A DNA stretch of 64,000 nt from Acidobacteriota bacterium (GTDB lineage Bacteria > Actinomycetota > Acidimicrobiia > Acidimicrobiales > RAAP-2), in the NCBI GenBank assembly GCA_018971385.1, contig JAGXAY010000002.1, positions 1 through 64,000 of the forward strand, written 5' to 3'. The translations under genes and the position numbers were made by a program. The notes beneath the pieces are model-generated. The model did not search any database. It worked only from the letters and a program-made list of their open reading frames with translations, and was not told the DNA's origin. The stretch's first letter is position 1. Each line of letters starts with the position of its first letter. Shown here piece by piece: positions 27,881-38,584 of the stretch.

Positions 27881-29449
27881 GTGCTCGACGCCTCGATCCT
27901 CGAACAGTTGCGTGAGCACTTCACGCGAGTGAACCGTCCGGTTCGTCTCGTCGCCTCCCTCGACGAGTCCCCGGTCTCCTCCCAGATGCGCGAACTCGTT
28001 CACGAGCTCGCCTCGACGAGTTCGTGGATCGAGGTCGTCGAGCGCGACGACGAGTGGACGCCCTCCTTCGGAATCGCCGGTGCCGACGAGGCGCCCCGGG
28101 TGCGCTTCGCCGGGCTCCCCCTCGGCCACGAGTTCACCTCCCTCGTGCTCGCGATTCTGCAGGTGGGGGGCCATCCCCCGGTGGTCGAGGAGGCGCTGGC
28201 CAACGCGGTGCGTTCCCTCGACGAGGAGTTGGTCGTCGAGACCTTCTTCTCCCAGTCCTGTCAGAACTGCCCCGAGGTCGTCCAGGCCTTCAACCTGATG
28301 TCCGTTCTTAATCCCCTCGTTCGCCACGTGGCCATTGACGGCGCCAGCTTTCGCGACGAGGCCGACGCCCGCCAGGTCCTCGCGGTGCCGAGCGTCTTCG
28401 TGAACGGCGAACCCTTCCTCACCGGACGTAGCTCCCTCGCCGAGATCATCGAACGTCTCGATCTCGACGCCGCGACCGCTCACGCCGCGGAACTCGACGG
28501 GCGAGACCCCTACGACGTCGTCGTGATCGGTGGCGGTCCCGCCGGGGCCTCTGCCGCGGTCTACACCGCGCGCAAGGGTGTCCGCACCGCGCTCGTCGCC
28601 GAGCGTCTCGGGGGACAAGTCCTCGACACGATGGCCATCGAGAACCTGGTCTCCGTTCCCCGCACCGAAGGGCCGGCGCTCGCTCGCGACCTCGAGCGCC
28701 ACGTCCGCGAGTACGAGGTCGACATCGTCGAGAGAGAGCGAGTGCAACGTCTGGGTCGAGAGGACGAGTTCCTCACCCTCGACCTGCGCAGCGGCGCTCG
28801 ACTCCGTGCTCGAAGCGTCGTTGTCGCCTCGGGCGCCCGGTGGCGCACCCTCAACGTGCCCGGAGAGACGGAACTTCTCAACCGGGGCGTGACGTTCTGC
28901 CCCCACTGTGACGGCCCCCTCTTCAAGGGTCTGCCCGTGGTGGTCGTGGGCGGTGGAAACTCGGGCGTGGAAGCAGCGCTCGACCTCGCGGGCCTCTGCT
29001 CGTCGGTCACCCTGTTGGAGTTCGACACCCAACTGCGCGCCGACGACGTCCTGCAGCGAGCCCTCGCTCGCCGAGACAACGTCACCGTGGTCACCGGGGC
29101 CGAGACTCTGCGCATCACCGGGAACGAGCGAATGGACGGGCTCGTTTACCGGGACCGCGCGAGCGGCGTCGAACACCGTCTGGAGGCCTCCGGAGTCTTC
29201 GTCCAGATTGGTCTCGTGCCGAACACCGACTGGCTGGGTGACTCGCTCGCACTGAGTCCCCGTGGCGAGATCATCATCGACGAGCGCGGCGCCACCTCCC
29301 TCGAGGGCGTATTCGCCGCCGGTGACTGCACCACCACTCCCTACAAGCAGATTGTGGTCGCCCTCGGCGCGGGAGCGCAGGCCGCTCTCGCCACTTTCGA
29401 CTACTTGATCCGCCTCGACTCCGAGAGGGTCCCGAGCGGCACCCCGTGA
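27881..29449 (+). CDS. ahpF: Alkyl hydroperoxide reductase subunit F
   Basis: N-terminal CQNC thioredoxin-fold, VIGGGPAGASAAVYTARKGVRTALVAERLGGQ, FCPHCDGPLFKGLPVVVVGGGNSGVEAALDLA, FAAGDCTTTPYKQI. Confidence 0.95.
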   Translation: MLDASILEQLREHFTRVNRPVRLVASLDESPVSSQMRELVHELASTSSWIEVVERDDEWTPSFGIAGADEAPRVRFAGLPLGHEFTSLVLAILQVGGHPPVVEEALANAVRSLDEELVVETFFSQSCQNCPEVVQAFNLMSVLNPLVRHVAIDGASFRDEADARQVLAVPSVFVNGEPFLTGRSSLAEIIERLDLDAATAHAAELDGRDPYDVVVIGGGPAGASAAVYTARKGVRTALVAERLGGQVLDTMAIENLVSVPRTEGPALARDLERHVREYEVDIVERERVQRLGREDEFLTLDLRSGARLRARSVVVASGARWRTLNVPGETELLNRGVTFCPHCDGPLFKGLPVVVVGGGNSGVEAALDLAGLCSSVTLLEFDTQLRADDVLQRALARRDNVTVVTGAETLRITGNERMDGLVYRDRASGVEHRLEASGVFVQIGLVPNTDWLGDSLALSPRGEIIIDERGATSLEGVFAAGDCTTTPYKQIVVALGAGAQAALATFDYLIRLDSERVPSGTP

Positions 29450-30354
29450 ATCTGCGAGACCTCGAGTACCTGGTCGCCGTGGCCGACCACCGACACTTCG
29501 GTGAGGCCGCGGCGGCCTGTTTCGTCTCCCAGCCCACCTTGTCCACCCAAATCAAGAAGCTGGAAGGCGAACTCGGAGTCGAACTCGTCGAACGCACGCC
29601 ACGGGCTATTCACCTGACCGCGGTGGGCGAGCGAGTGGTGGAGACCGCCCGAGAGATTCTCGCCGGAGCGAATCGAGTCCACGCCCTGGCCCACGCCGCG
29701 CGTGACCCCGAAGCCGGCTCCCTGCGACTGGGAGTCTTTCCGACTCTCGCCCCCTACCTCCTACCCCACGTCGTCCCGGCCCTCCACGAACGTTTCCCCC
29801 ACTTGGAACTTCTGCTCCGCGAGGAGAAGAGCCCCGTGCTCGTGGAGGATCTACGCGAGGGGCGACTCGACGTCGCCCTCATGGCCCAACCCCAGCGCTC
29901 CGATCTCGCCGAAGCCCCCCTCTTTCGGGAGGAGTTCGTGCTCGCCGTCCCCCTCGGGCACCCCCTCGGGGGAGACGCTCCCCTCGCCGTGAGCGACCTC
30001 GAAGGGGAGGATGTTCTACTTCTCGACGAGGGGCACTGTCTGCGCGACCAGGCCCTCTCGGTGTGCCATTTAGCCGGAGCGCGAGAGCGGCGAGGCTTTC
30101 GGGCCACCAGTCTCGAGACGCTGCGTCAGATGGTCGTCGCCGGCGTCGGAGTCACCCTTCTGCCCCGCCTCGCGTTACGCAGTGAGACTCCGGCCGCGCT
30201 CGTCCTGCGAGAGTTTTCCGCCCCCGTCCCGCGCCGCGACATCGCCCTCTACTGGCGACCCCACCACCCCTCCGCCCGGTTCTTCGCGACGTTCGCCGAT
30301 ACGCTTCGCGAGGCCCTCCCCTCGGGGGTCGAACCGCATCGCGACGTTCTCTAG
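29446..30354 (+). CDS. oxyR: LysR-family regulator, OxyR-like
   Basis: MNLRDLEYLVAVADHRHFGEAAAACFVSQPTLSTQIKKLEGELGVELVER HTH; GHCLRDQALSVC redox Cys pair; overlaps ahpF by 4 nt. Confidence 0.9.
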   Translation: MNLRDLEYLVAVADHRHFGEAAAACFVSQPTLSTQIKKLEGELGVELVERTPRAIHLTAVGERVVETAREILAGANRVHALAHAARDPEAGSLRLGVFPTLAPYLLPHVVPALHERFPHLELLLREEKSPVLVEDLREGRLDVALMAQPQRSDLAEAPLFREEFVLAVPLGHPLGGDAPLAVSDLEGEDVLLLDEGHCLRDQALSVCHLAGARERRGFRATSLETLRQMVVAGVGVTLLPRLALRSETPAALVLREFSAPVPRRDIALYWRPHHPSARFFATFADTLREALPSGVEPHRDVL

Positions 30355-31514
30355 AACCGACGCTCACCGCCGCGATAGAGCGCGTGGACGAGCGACGCCC
30401 CCGGGCGATACGCGAGGTGGGTCACGCGAGGCGCGTCGAGAACGACAACGTCGGCCCTCGCCCCCACCCCGAGATGACCCACGTCACGGCGCTGTAGGGC
30501 GACGGCCCCACCCGCACTGGCCGACCACACCGCGTCGTCCACGCTCATACGACACTCCCGCACCGCGAGAGCGATCACCATCGTCATCGACGTGAGGTAC
30601 GACGTGCCGGGATTGCAGTCGGTGGCGAGGGCCACGGTGACCCCGCGTGCGAGGAATCGTCGAGCGTCGGGGTAGGGCGAGCGGGTGGAGAACTCCGCGC
30701 CCGGAACGAGGGTCGCCACGACACCGGCGTCGGCGAGGAGGCCGAGATCCTCGTCGCTCACGTGAGTGAGGTGATCCGCACTCGCGACACCCAGTTCGGC
30801 CGCGAGGCGTACTCCCCCGAGGTCGGCTAGTTGGTTGGTGTGCAGGCGCAGTCCCAAACCCGCCGCTCGACCGGCGGAGAGAATCGTGCGGGCCTCCTCG
30901 ACCCCAAAAGCCCCCCGGTCGAGAAAGACGTCGATCCAGTTCGCCCCCGCTGCTCTCTCCAGCATCTCGCCGCAGACGAGATGGACGTACTCCTCGCGGC
31001 GCGCCCGGTACTCCTCCGGCACGACGTGAGCCCCGAGGAAGGTGACGTCGTCGGCGACCTCGGCACTCAAGCGCAGGAGGCGGGCCTCGGAGTCGACACT
31101 CAATCCGTAGCCGGACTTCGCCTCGAGCCAGGTCACTCCGCTTCGCTCCAGCTCACCTCGTCGCACCCGCGCGGCGGCGAGGAGATCCTCATCACTCGCC
31201 GCCCGCGTCGCTCTCACGGTCGAGGCGATGCCCCCGCCGTCGTAGGGCTCTCCCGCCATGCGGGCGGCGAACTCGTCGGCCCGGTCGCCCCCGAAGACCA
31301 GGTGGGTATGGGAGTCGACGAAGCCGGGTACTACGGCCCGCCCCCCGACGTCGTGAGAGACGTCCGCGGCCGGGGCGGCGTTAGTGTCACCGATCCAGGC
31401 GACGCGCCCCTCGTCGAGAAGGAGGGCGGCGTCGTGACGTCGGCCGACCCGTCCCGCTCCGAGACTCGGGTCGTTCGTGAGGAGTTCGCCAATGCCGGTG
31501 AGAAGAAGGCTCAC
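30351..31514 (-). CDS. hutI: Imidazolonepropionase
   Basis: [52 protein letters not shown]; start GTG 31514. Confidence 0.95.
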   Translation of the reverse strand: MSLLLTGIGELLTNDPSLGAGRVGRRHDAALLLDEGRVAWIGDTNAAPAADVSHDVGGRAVVPGFVDSHTHLVFGGDRADEFAARMAGEPYDGGGIASTVRATRAASDEDLLAAARVRRGELERSGVTWLEAKSGYGLSVDSEARLLRLSAEVADDVTFLGAHVVPEEYRARREEYVHLVCGEMLERAAGANWIDVFLDRGAFGVEEARTILSAGRAAGLGLRLHTNQLADLGGVRLAAELGVASADHLTHVSDEDLGLLADAGVVATLVPGAEFSTRSPYPDARRFLARGVTVALATDCNPGTSYLTSMTMVIALAVRECRMSVDDAVWSASAGGAVALQRRDVGHLGVGARADVVVLDAPRVTHLAYRPGASLVHALYRGGERRF

Positions 31515-33169
31515 GCCCCCTCGCTCATCGGCACCCGCACCCCTCGCTCCTCGGCCACTTGCTGGGCGATCTCGTACCCGGCGTCGACGTGGCGCAACAC
31601 CCCCATGCCGGGATCGTTCGTAAGGACCCGTTCCAACTTCTCTCGCGCCAGGGCCGTTCCGTCGGCGACACTGACCTGACCGGCGTGGATGGACCTTCCC
31701 ATGCCCACGCCACCCCCGTGGTGAATCGAGACCCAACTCGCCCCCGAGGAGGAGGCGACGAGGGCGTTGAGGAGGGGCCAGTCGGCGATGGCGTCCGAAC
31801 CGTCCGCCATGGACTCCGTCTCCCGGTAGGGGGAGGCGACCGACCCGGCGTCGAGGTGGTCGCGCCCGATCACGAGGGGCGCCGAGATCTCCCCCGAGGC
31901 GACGAGGTCGTTAAAGAGGACGCCGGCCCGGTCCCGCTCGCCGTAACCGAGCCAGCAGATCCGGGCCGGGAGACCCTGGAAGGCGACCTTGTCCTGGGCC
32001 CGACGAATCCAGCGCGCCAGGGCCTCGTTCTCCGGAAAGAGGTCGAGGATGGCCTGGTCGGTTCGCCAGATGTCCTTCGGGTCGCCCGAGAGGGCCGCCC
32101 AACGAAACGGTCCCTTGCCCTCACAAAAGAGGGGACGGATGTAGGCCGGAACGAACCCCGGAAAGGCGAAGGCCCGCTCGTAACCCGCGTGGAGGGCTTC
32201 TCCCCGTAGTGAGTTTCCGTAGTCGAACACCTCCGCTCCGGCGTCGAGAAAGCCCACCATGGCCTCGACGTGGCGAGCCATCGACTGACGGGCCCGGTCG
32301 GTGAACTCCTCCGGCTTCGTCTCGGCGTAGTGTCCCCAGTCCCCGAGGTCGACCTCCTCGGGGAGGTAGCTGAGGGGGTCGTGAGCCGAGGTCTGGTCGG
32401 TCACGATATCGATTTCCACGCCCCGTCGAAGCAGTTCGGGGAACACCCAGGCGGCGTTACCCACGACCCCGACGCTCAAGGGCACCCGCCGGGCCTTGGA
32501 GTCGAGAACTCGCGCGAGGGCGTCGTCGAGGTCGGCCGTCCACTCGTCCAGGTAGCGCGTGTCGACTCGACGCTGAAGTCGAGCCGGGTCCACGTCGACC
32601 AGGAGACACACCCCGTCGTTCATGGTCACGGCGAGGGGCTGGGCCCCGCCCATTCCGCCCGCTCCGGCCGTGAGGGTGAGCGTGCCGGCGAGCGTTCCAC
32701 CGAAGCGCTTGGTGGCGACCGCGGCGAAGGTCTCGTACGTGCCCTGGAGAATGCCCTGGGTTCCGATGTAGATCCACGAGCCCGCGGTCATCTGACCGTA
32801 CATGGTGAGGCCCATCGCCTCCAAGCGACGGAACTCCGGCCAGGTGGCCCAGTCGCCCACCAGGTTGGAGTTGGCGATGAGCACGCGGGGTGCCCACTCG
32901 TGGGTGCGCAGAACCCCGACGGGCTTACCGGACTGGACGAGCAGGGTCTCGTCGTCACCGAGAGTGCGAAGGGTTCGCACGATGGCGTCAAAGCTGCGCC
33001 AGTCCCGCGCGGCTCGACCCGTCCCCCCGTAGACGACGAGATCGTCGGGTCGCTCGGCGACGTCGGGGTCGAGATTGTTCTGCAACATGCGCAGAGCCGC
33101 CTCCTGGGGCCAACCGCGAGCCGTCATCACCCGACCGATCGGTGACCGTACTGGTCGTGCACCTTCCAT
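31511..33169 (-). CDS. hutU: Urocanate hydratase
   Basis: [76 protein letters not shown]. Confidence 0.97.
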   Translation of the reverse strand: MEGARPVRSPIGRVMTARGWPQEAALRMLQNNLDPDVAERPDDLVVYGGTGRAARDWRSFDAIVRTLRTLGDDETLLVQSGKPVGVLRTHEWAPRVLIANSNLVGDWATWPEFRRLEAMGLTMYGQMTAGSWIYIGTQGILQGTYETFAAVATKRFGGTLAGTLTLTAGAGGMGGAQPLAVTMNDGVCLLVDVDPARLQRRVDTRYLDEWTADLDDALARVLDSKARRVPLSVGVVGNAAWVFPELLRRGVEIDIVTDQTSAHDPLSYLPEEVDLGDWGHYAETKPEEFTDRARQSMARHVEAMVGFLDAGAEVFDYGNSLRGEALHAGYERAFAFPGFVPAYIRPLFCEGKGPFRWAALSGDPKDIWRTDQAILDLFPENEALARWIRRAQDKVAFQGLPARICWLGYGERDRAGVLFNDLVASGEISAPLVIGRDHLDAGSVASPYRETESMADGSDAIADWPLLNALVASSSGASWVSIHHGGGVGMGRSIHAGQVSVADGTALAREKLERVLTNDPGMGVLRHVDAGYEIAQQVAEERGVRVPMSEGA

Positions 33170-34698
33170 TACTCCCCCTCTCCGAGGACACTGTTCACCA
33201 CGCGAGCAATGCTCCCGTCGGCGACGGCGCTCGCGACCGCGGCCAACTCCGGGGCGAGAAAGCGGTCCGGACCCGGCCCCCCTCCGAGGTCGCTCACGAG
33301 ATCGATGACGACGCGCGTCGCCGGCGAGGCGCCGTCCACTCCCCGCAACATCATCGCCCTCGTCCCGGCCACCAACTCAATCGCCACCACGCGAGCCAGG
33401 GCCTCGAGACTGCGACGAAGTTTTCGACCGGCGTGCCAGCCCATCGAGACGTGATCCTCCTGCATCGCTGAGGAGGGGATGGAGTCCACGCTCGCCGGCG
33501 TCGCCCACCGCTTCATCTCGCTCACGAGGCCCGCCTGGGTGTACTGGGCAATCATCAGTCCCGAGTCCACTCCAGGATCGTCCGCGAGAAAGGGGGGCAG
33601 TCCGAAGTTGCGGTGCACGTCGAGGAGTCGGTCCGTGCGCCGCTCCGACATGGACGCCACGTCGGCACTCGCCACGGCCAAGAAGTCGAGGACGTAGGCG
33701 ACGGGCGCTCCGTGGAAGTTCCCGTTACTCGAGAGACGACCGCCTTCGAGGACGGAGGGGTTGTCGATGGTGGCGGCGAGCTCGACGTCGGCGACTCGAG
33801 CGGCGTGGGCCCAGGTGTCGCGCGCGGCGCCGTGGACTTGGGGGGCGCAGCGCAGTGAGTACGCGTCTTGAATCTGGGAGGTGTCGTTCACGTGGGAGGC
33901 GACGAGGGGTGAGTCGGCCAGTAGAGCCAGGATGCGCGCCGCCGAGGTCGCCTGACCCGGGTGGGGGCGAAGGGCCTGCAACTCGGCCGTGAAGACGCGG
34001 TCGGTTCCCCGCAGCGCCTGGATGGAGAGAGCCGCGGCGGCGTCCAACGTGTCGAGCAGAACGCGAAAGTCCTCGAGCGCGAGAATGAGGTGACCGAGCA
34101 TCCCGTCGGTTCCGTTGAGGAGGGCGAGTCCCTCCTTTTCGGCGAGGGTCACGGGACCTAGTCCCGCGGCGGCGAGCGCCCTCGAGCCCTCCAGCCACTC
34201 GCCGTTCACGCGGGCGACGCCCTCGCCCATCAGAACGAGGGCCACGTGGGCGAGGGGGGCGAGGTCACCGGAACACCCGAGGGAACCGAACTCGTGCACT
34301 CCCGGGGTCACCGACTGGTTCACGAGGGCCGCGTAGGCCCGCACGGTCTCCTCACGCACGCCCGCCACGCCGGAGGCGAGGGTCGTGAGTCGACAGACCA
34401 TCATGGCGCGCACGACGTCGTCTTCCACCCAGTCGCCGAGACCGGCGGCGTGGGAGCGCACCAGGGACCGTTGGAGTTGGGTTCGCTTGCTCGGCTCGAC
34501 GAAGGTGTTGGCCAGTGACCCGAATCCGGTCGAGACTCCGTAGACGGGAGTACCCGAACGCACCATCGCCTCGATGTCTTCGCGCGTGCGACGAACCCGC
34601 GCCAGCGACTCCTCGCTGATCTCGAGTTCTTCGCCGGCTCGCGCGACGCGCACGACCTCTTCTCGGGTCAGGGGGTGGGGCGTGAGACGTACTGTCAC
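33169..34698 (-). CDS. hutH: Histidine ammonia-lyase
   Basis: [55 protein letters not shown]. Note GCSGD at the MIO site (usual ASGD). Confidence 0.95.
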   Translation of the reverse strand: MTVRLTPHPLTREEVVRVARAGEELEISEESLARVRRTREDIEAMVRSGTPVYGVSTGFGSLANTFVEPSKRTQLQRSLVRSHAAGLGDWVEDDVVRAMMVCRLTTLASGVAGVREETVRAYAALVNQSVTPGVHEFGSLGCSGDLAPLAHVALVLMGEGVARVNGEWLEGSRALAAAGLGPVTLAEKEGLALLNGTDGMLGHLILALEDFRVLLDTLDAAAALSIQALRGTDRVFTAELQALRPHPGQATSAARILALLADSPLVASHVNDTSQIQDAYSLRCAPQVHGAARDTWAHAARVADVELAATIDNPSVLEGGRLSSNGNFHGAPVAYVLDFLAVASADVASMSERRTDRLLDVHRNFGLPPFLADDPGVDSGLMIAQYTQAGLVSEMKRWATPASVDSIPSSAMQEDHVSMGWHAGRKLRRSLEALARVVAIELVAGTRAMMLRGVDGASPATRVVIDLVSDLGGGPGPDRFLAPELAAVASAVADGSIARVVNSVLGEGE

Positions 34699-35582
34699 CG
34701 TGTTCTCCTTTGGTAACCCGCGAGGGCGTCGAGACTGAGTAGAGCGACAGTCCGCACTGTCCGTCCGTCGGCCGTGTCGCGCTCCACGTCGACCTCGGTG
34801 AAGTCCATCGCCGCGACGAGGGGGTGAGCGGCGAGTCGGCGCACCGCGCCTCGCACCTCGTCGACGGTGAGTCCACCCGGAACCGCGGCGGGACAGCCCG
34901 GTACGAACGCCCGGTCCATGACGTCCACGTCGACATCGACGTAGATTCGGTCGACTCGAGTAGCGAGGTCGCTCAGGGCTTCGTCGACAACCACGGACAG
35001 GGTGCGCTCGCGCACCTCGTGCCTCGACACCACGCGAACACCCGCCTCGCTCGCCCGGCGAGCGTAGGTGGCGGAGTTCGCAAAATCGGCGATCCCCACC
35101 TGCACGATGTTGTTCCCGCGGACCCCTTCGTCCAGCAGCTGACGAACCGGCGAACCGTTGGAGCGCCCATCGCGCAGGTCGTGGTGGGCGTCCAGGGTCA
35201 GTAGCCCCCAGGACTCGAGACGGGAACCACCGAGTCGCCGGAGGGCCTGCCAGGTAAGGGCGTTATCTCCCCCGAGAAAAATCCAGAAGGGGTGGGGACG
35301 AGTGAGAGCCGTCCAGTCGGCCCCGTCGTCGTCGGGGTTGAGGACGTCACCGTAGTCAACGGCCCGAGGTCCGTCACTCAAGTCTCGTTGGTCGAGGTAG
35401 TTCCAGGTCGAGTAATGAGAGAGTGCCTCACGGACCGCGAGCGGAGTCGACACGGTGGACCTCGGACTGAGTGACGTGCGACAGGTGTGGGCGCCGAGTA
35501 GTCCGACGTCCTTCGGGCCCGCCTTCGCGGGCTCCACCAGTAGAAGGGAGGCTCGGGGCCACGTGGGATCGACGTTGATCAC
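34695..35582 (-). CDS. hutG: Ureohydrolase, probable formimidoylglutamase
   Basis: LGGDNALTWQALRRLG, LLTLDAHHDLRDG, IYVDVDVDVMDRAFVPGCPAAVPGGL; operonic with hutH. Confidence 0.85.
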   Translation of the reverse strand: MINVDPTWPRASLLLVEPAKAGPKDVGLLGAHTCRTSLSPRSTVSTPLAVREALSHYSTWNYLDQRDLSDGPRAVDYGDVLNPDDDGADWTALTRPHPFWIFLGGDNALTWQALRRLGGSRLESWGLLTLDAHHDLRDGRSNGSPVRQLLDEGVRGNNIVQVGIADFANSATYARRASEAGVRVVSRHEVRERTLSVVVDEALSDLATRVDRIYVDVDVDVMDRAFVPGCPAAVPGGLTVDEVRGAVRRLAAHPLVAAMDFTEVDVERDTADGRTVRTVALLSLDALAGYQRRTR

Positions 35583-36039
35583 CGCCCCATGCTACGCATC
35601 GCGCCACGACGACTTGGGAGTGGCCAAGAGGATGAGCGCCCGAGAGTCGTCGGACTGGGTGCCAGCTGCCAACGAGGCAAAGAACGCCTGACGCCAACCA
35701 CGGCAAGGGACCTCCGACACCCGTCAGGCTCAGAATGGACTGTGCGAGCCCACATACCGTCGCCAACGCCTCTCCACCGGCCAGCGACACCCTCACCAGC
35801 CGAGCAGTATCCAACTCGCCCATCCGCGTGGAGCTAGTTACCTACCGCGACCGCGGGACTCGTCACGTCATTGCGCTGTCGGAGGTGACCTCTAGGTCAA
35901 CGCTCGTGACGGCCCGCCCGAATCCTCTCGACGACGCCCCTTTCGCGGTGGATCTTCGGGGTGCGTCGGGTGCGATGCCCGACAGGTGCCGTGGGCCCTC
36001 GCGAAGCGTTCGATGAGCTCCGCGGTGCGGTACTCGCCC

Positions 36040-37029
36040 CTACGACCGGGGGCATCCCGTGCCCACGGCTCGGAGGGGTTGGGGAACGAGACCTCGGGTC
36101 GTGAGTCCCGGGGACACCCACGAACAGGTCCAACTATTCGGTTCGGCGAGGCCCACAAAGAAGTCGCGCTGCCACCCGTTGAAGTAGATCGCGGGATCGT
36201 GCTCGGAGTAGGGGATCTGCACCGGGAGGGGACCGGGAGCGTGGAGGGGATGAAAAGATCCACCCAAAATGGGCCAGTAGGGATTCATGTCCAGTTCCAT
36301 CCCGGTGCGCACGCCAGCGGCGAGAAGAGCCTGGCCGAGCGTCACCGGCCCAATATCGGACATGGTCGCTACGTAGATGAGATTACCCGCGGCATCAACC
36401 CCGAGACCACTACGGGGCTCACTCGGCTGATTGTTAAGGGGTGAACCCCAGGAGAAGATGTTGGCGTAGGCCGCCGACGTGAGTCGCCCCCCGAGCACGA
36501 GTGGTCCGAGGTTTTGACGCAACGCGATCGGGTGAAAGGATCTCGAGGGCAACGATTGACCCCACACCCCCATGCGCCAGTGACCGGCGGCGTCGATGGC
36601 GATGGTCATGTCCCCGGGCACTATCGGCGAGAGCGTGAGTCCGTCCACCATGGACCCCCCGGCCTTCGCCCCGACTTTGAACCCACCGTTAAAGACGCCG
36701 ACTACTCCGGCCAAGCCCTCGTTCGGCCAGTTCACCGCCGGCCCCGCGTCACTCGGCACCGTATGCCACGCCCCCGGGGGATCGGTGGCCCCGACGTGCC
36801 AGCGCAACAGAGCGGTGCGCGCTCGCAGGCGAAACACGCGAAACCACACGCCGGCGACGCGCTCCATCTTGTAGTCAGTGACGACCCCACGAGCCGTCGT
36901 GGCCCCGACGGTCCAACCCGGCTGGGGTCGTTCGGGGGCGTAGGACAGGTGAGAGGCCGACGCCCCCGCGGGCACCCCGCAGATTGTCAGGACGGCCAGC
37001 AACGTGGCCAGTACCTTGACGCTTCGCAC
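36040..37029 (-). CDS. Secreted phosphodiester glycosidase family (NAGPA-like) protein
   Basis: Signal peptide VKVLATLLAVLTICGVPAGASA; GVVGVFNGGFKV...GGSMVDGLTLSPIVPGDMTIAID; RSGLGVDAAGNLIYVATMSDI. Confidence 0.8.
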   Translation of the reverse strand: MRSVKVLATLLAVLTICGVPAGASASHLSYAPERPQPGWTVGATTARGVVTDYKMERVAGVWFRVFRLRARTALLRWHVGATDPPGAWHTVPSDAGPAVNWPNEGLAGVVGVFNGGFKVGAKAGGSMVDGLTLSPIVPGDMTIAIDAAGHWRMGVWGQSLPSRSFHPIALRQNLGPLVLGGRLTSAAYANIFSWGSPLNNQPSEPRSGLGVDAAGNLIYVATMSDIGPVTLGQALLAAGVRTGMELDMNPYWPILGGSFHPLHAPGPLPVQIPYSEHDPAIYFNGWQRDFFVGLAEPNSWTCSWVSPGLTTRGLVPQPLRAVGTGCPRS

Positions 37030-37036
37030 TCGGGAC

Positions 37037-38584
37037 CTAGCGTTCGACGCGACGGACCCCGGGGGTCGTTTCGAGGGTGTCCGGTTCCCCGGCGACCTCG
37101 TCCAGTGCTCCGTCGATGAAGGTCGGCACCGGAACGGGATCGAGCTCGTGGTGAGCGTCGTCCACGTACGTCGGGGCGGGTGTCGCCACGTACTCACCCT
37201 CGTCGGTGCGAACGACCACGTTCGTGACCTTTCGTTTTCCGATACCCGAGACGCCCTGCATCTCCTTCGCGATGCGGTACGCCAGCGGGTAGGACAGTAG
37301 GGGAATGACGATCACGAGAACGCGCATCGCCCAGAGCACGGTGTTGAGGGAGATTTTGAAGTAGTTGGCGATCACGTCGGTGGACGACGCGATGAACAAC
37401 ATCGTGAGCAACATGGTGACCGCCACTCCCGCCGCGGTGCGCTTCGGACGGTTGTGGGGTCGATCGAGCAGGTTGTGCAGGGCGTTGTCTCCGGTGTAGC
37501 GACGCTCAATAGCCGGCCAGGCGAAGATCGCCGTGAAGAGAATCCCCGGGAAGATCACGGCCGGAATCGTGACCTCCAGTGGGATGGTGTGGCCGAATCC
37601 CGTGAACTCCCATGCGGGGAAGATACGCAGGGCGCCGTCGAGGAATCCCATGTACCAGTCGGGTTGGACGGCGTAGGAGATACGCGAGGCGAAGTAGGGA
37701 CCAAACTGCCAGATGGGGTTGATCTGAGCGAAGGCGCCGAGGAGCGCAATGACGCCCGTCACGAACATCAAGAATCCGGTGGTCTTGGCCATGAAGACCG
37801 GGAACATCGGGGAGCCCACCACGTTGTTTTCGGTGCGACCCGGGCCCGGGAACTGGGTGTGCTTCTGGCGAACCAGCAAGAACAAGTGCGCGCCGACGAG
37901 TCCCAGGATGATGAGCGGGATCACGAGGACGTGCAGGATGAAGAAACGAGCCAGGATGTCGGTCCCCGGGAAGTTGCCACCGAAGAGGAAGAAGGCGACG
38001 TAGGTTCCGACTACCGGGACCGACAAGATAATCGAGTACATGATGCGAATACCCGTGCCCGAGACCAGGTCGTCGGGGAGTGAGTAGCCGAGGAACCCGT
38101 TAGCGATCGCCAGAATCAGCAGCGTCGTCCCGATGGTCCAGTTCAGCTCGCGGGGCTTACGGAACGCACCCGTGAAGAAGATGCGGGCCATGTGCACCAC
38201 GATGGCCCCGGCGAAGATGTCAGCGGCCCAGTGGTGCATCTGACGCATGAGCAGTCCGCCGCGCACGGCGAAGGAGAGGTTGACCGTCGAGGCGTAGGCC
38301 TCGCTCATCTTCTGTCCGAAGAGGGGCAAGTAACTGCCGTTGTAGGTCACGACGGTCTGGCTGGGCACGTAGTAGAGGGTGAGGAACACTCCCGTGAGCA
38401 TCAGCACCATGAAGGAGTAGAGGGCGATCTCGCCCAGCATGAAGGACCAGTGATCCGGGAAAATCTTGTCGAGGAAGGTGCGACCACCCTTGGCGACGCC
38501 GAGGCGGTCGTCCAACTCGTTGAGAACCTGTCCCACCTTGCCGTATCGGCCGGCCGAGGACGACTCACGTGAGGTAGTGCTCAT
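37037..38584 (-). CDS. qcrB: Cytochrome bc1 cytochrome b subunit
   Basis: FPDHWSFMLGEIALYSFMVLMLTGVFLTLYYVPSQ, MRQMHHWAADIFAGAIVVHMARIFFTGAFRKPRELNW. Confidence 0.95.
   Translation of the reverse strand: MSTTSRESSSAGRYGKVGQVLNELDDRLGVAKGGRTFLDKIFPDHWSFMLGEIALYSFMVLMLTGVFLTLYYVPSQTVVTYNGSYLPLFGQKMSEAYASTVNLSFAVRGGLLMRQMHHWAADIFAGAIVVHMARIFFTGAFRKPRELNWTIGTTLLILAIANGFLGYSLPDDLVSGTGIRIMYSIILSVPVVGTYVAFFLFGGNFPGTDILARFFILHVLVIPLIILGLVGAHLFLLVRQKHTQFPGPGRTENNVVGSPMFPVFMAKTTGFLMFVTGVIALLGAFAQINPIWQFGPYFASRISYAVQPDWYMGFLDGALRIFPAWEFTGFGHTIPLEVTIPAVIFPGILFTAIFAWPAIERRYTGDNALHNLLDRPHNRPKRTAAGVAVTMLLTMLFIASSTDVIANYFKISLNTVLWAMRVLVIVIPLLSYPLAYRIAKEMQGVSGIGKRKVTNVVVRTDEGEYVATPAPTYVDDAHHELDPVPVPTFIDGALDEVAGEPDTLETTPGVRRVER

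Noticed and set aside
35589-36039. Possible small genes between hutG and the phosphodiester glycosidase
   Set aside because: Short ORFs only, no motif or convincing start; left unannotated.
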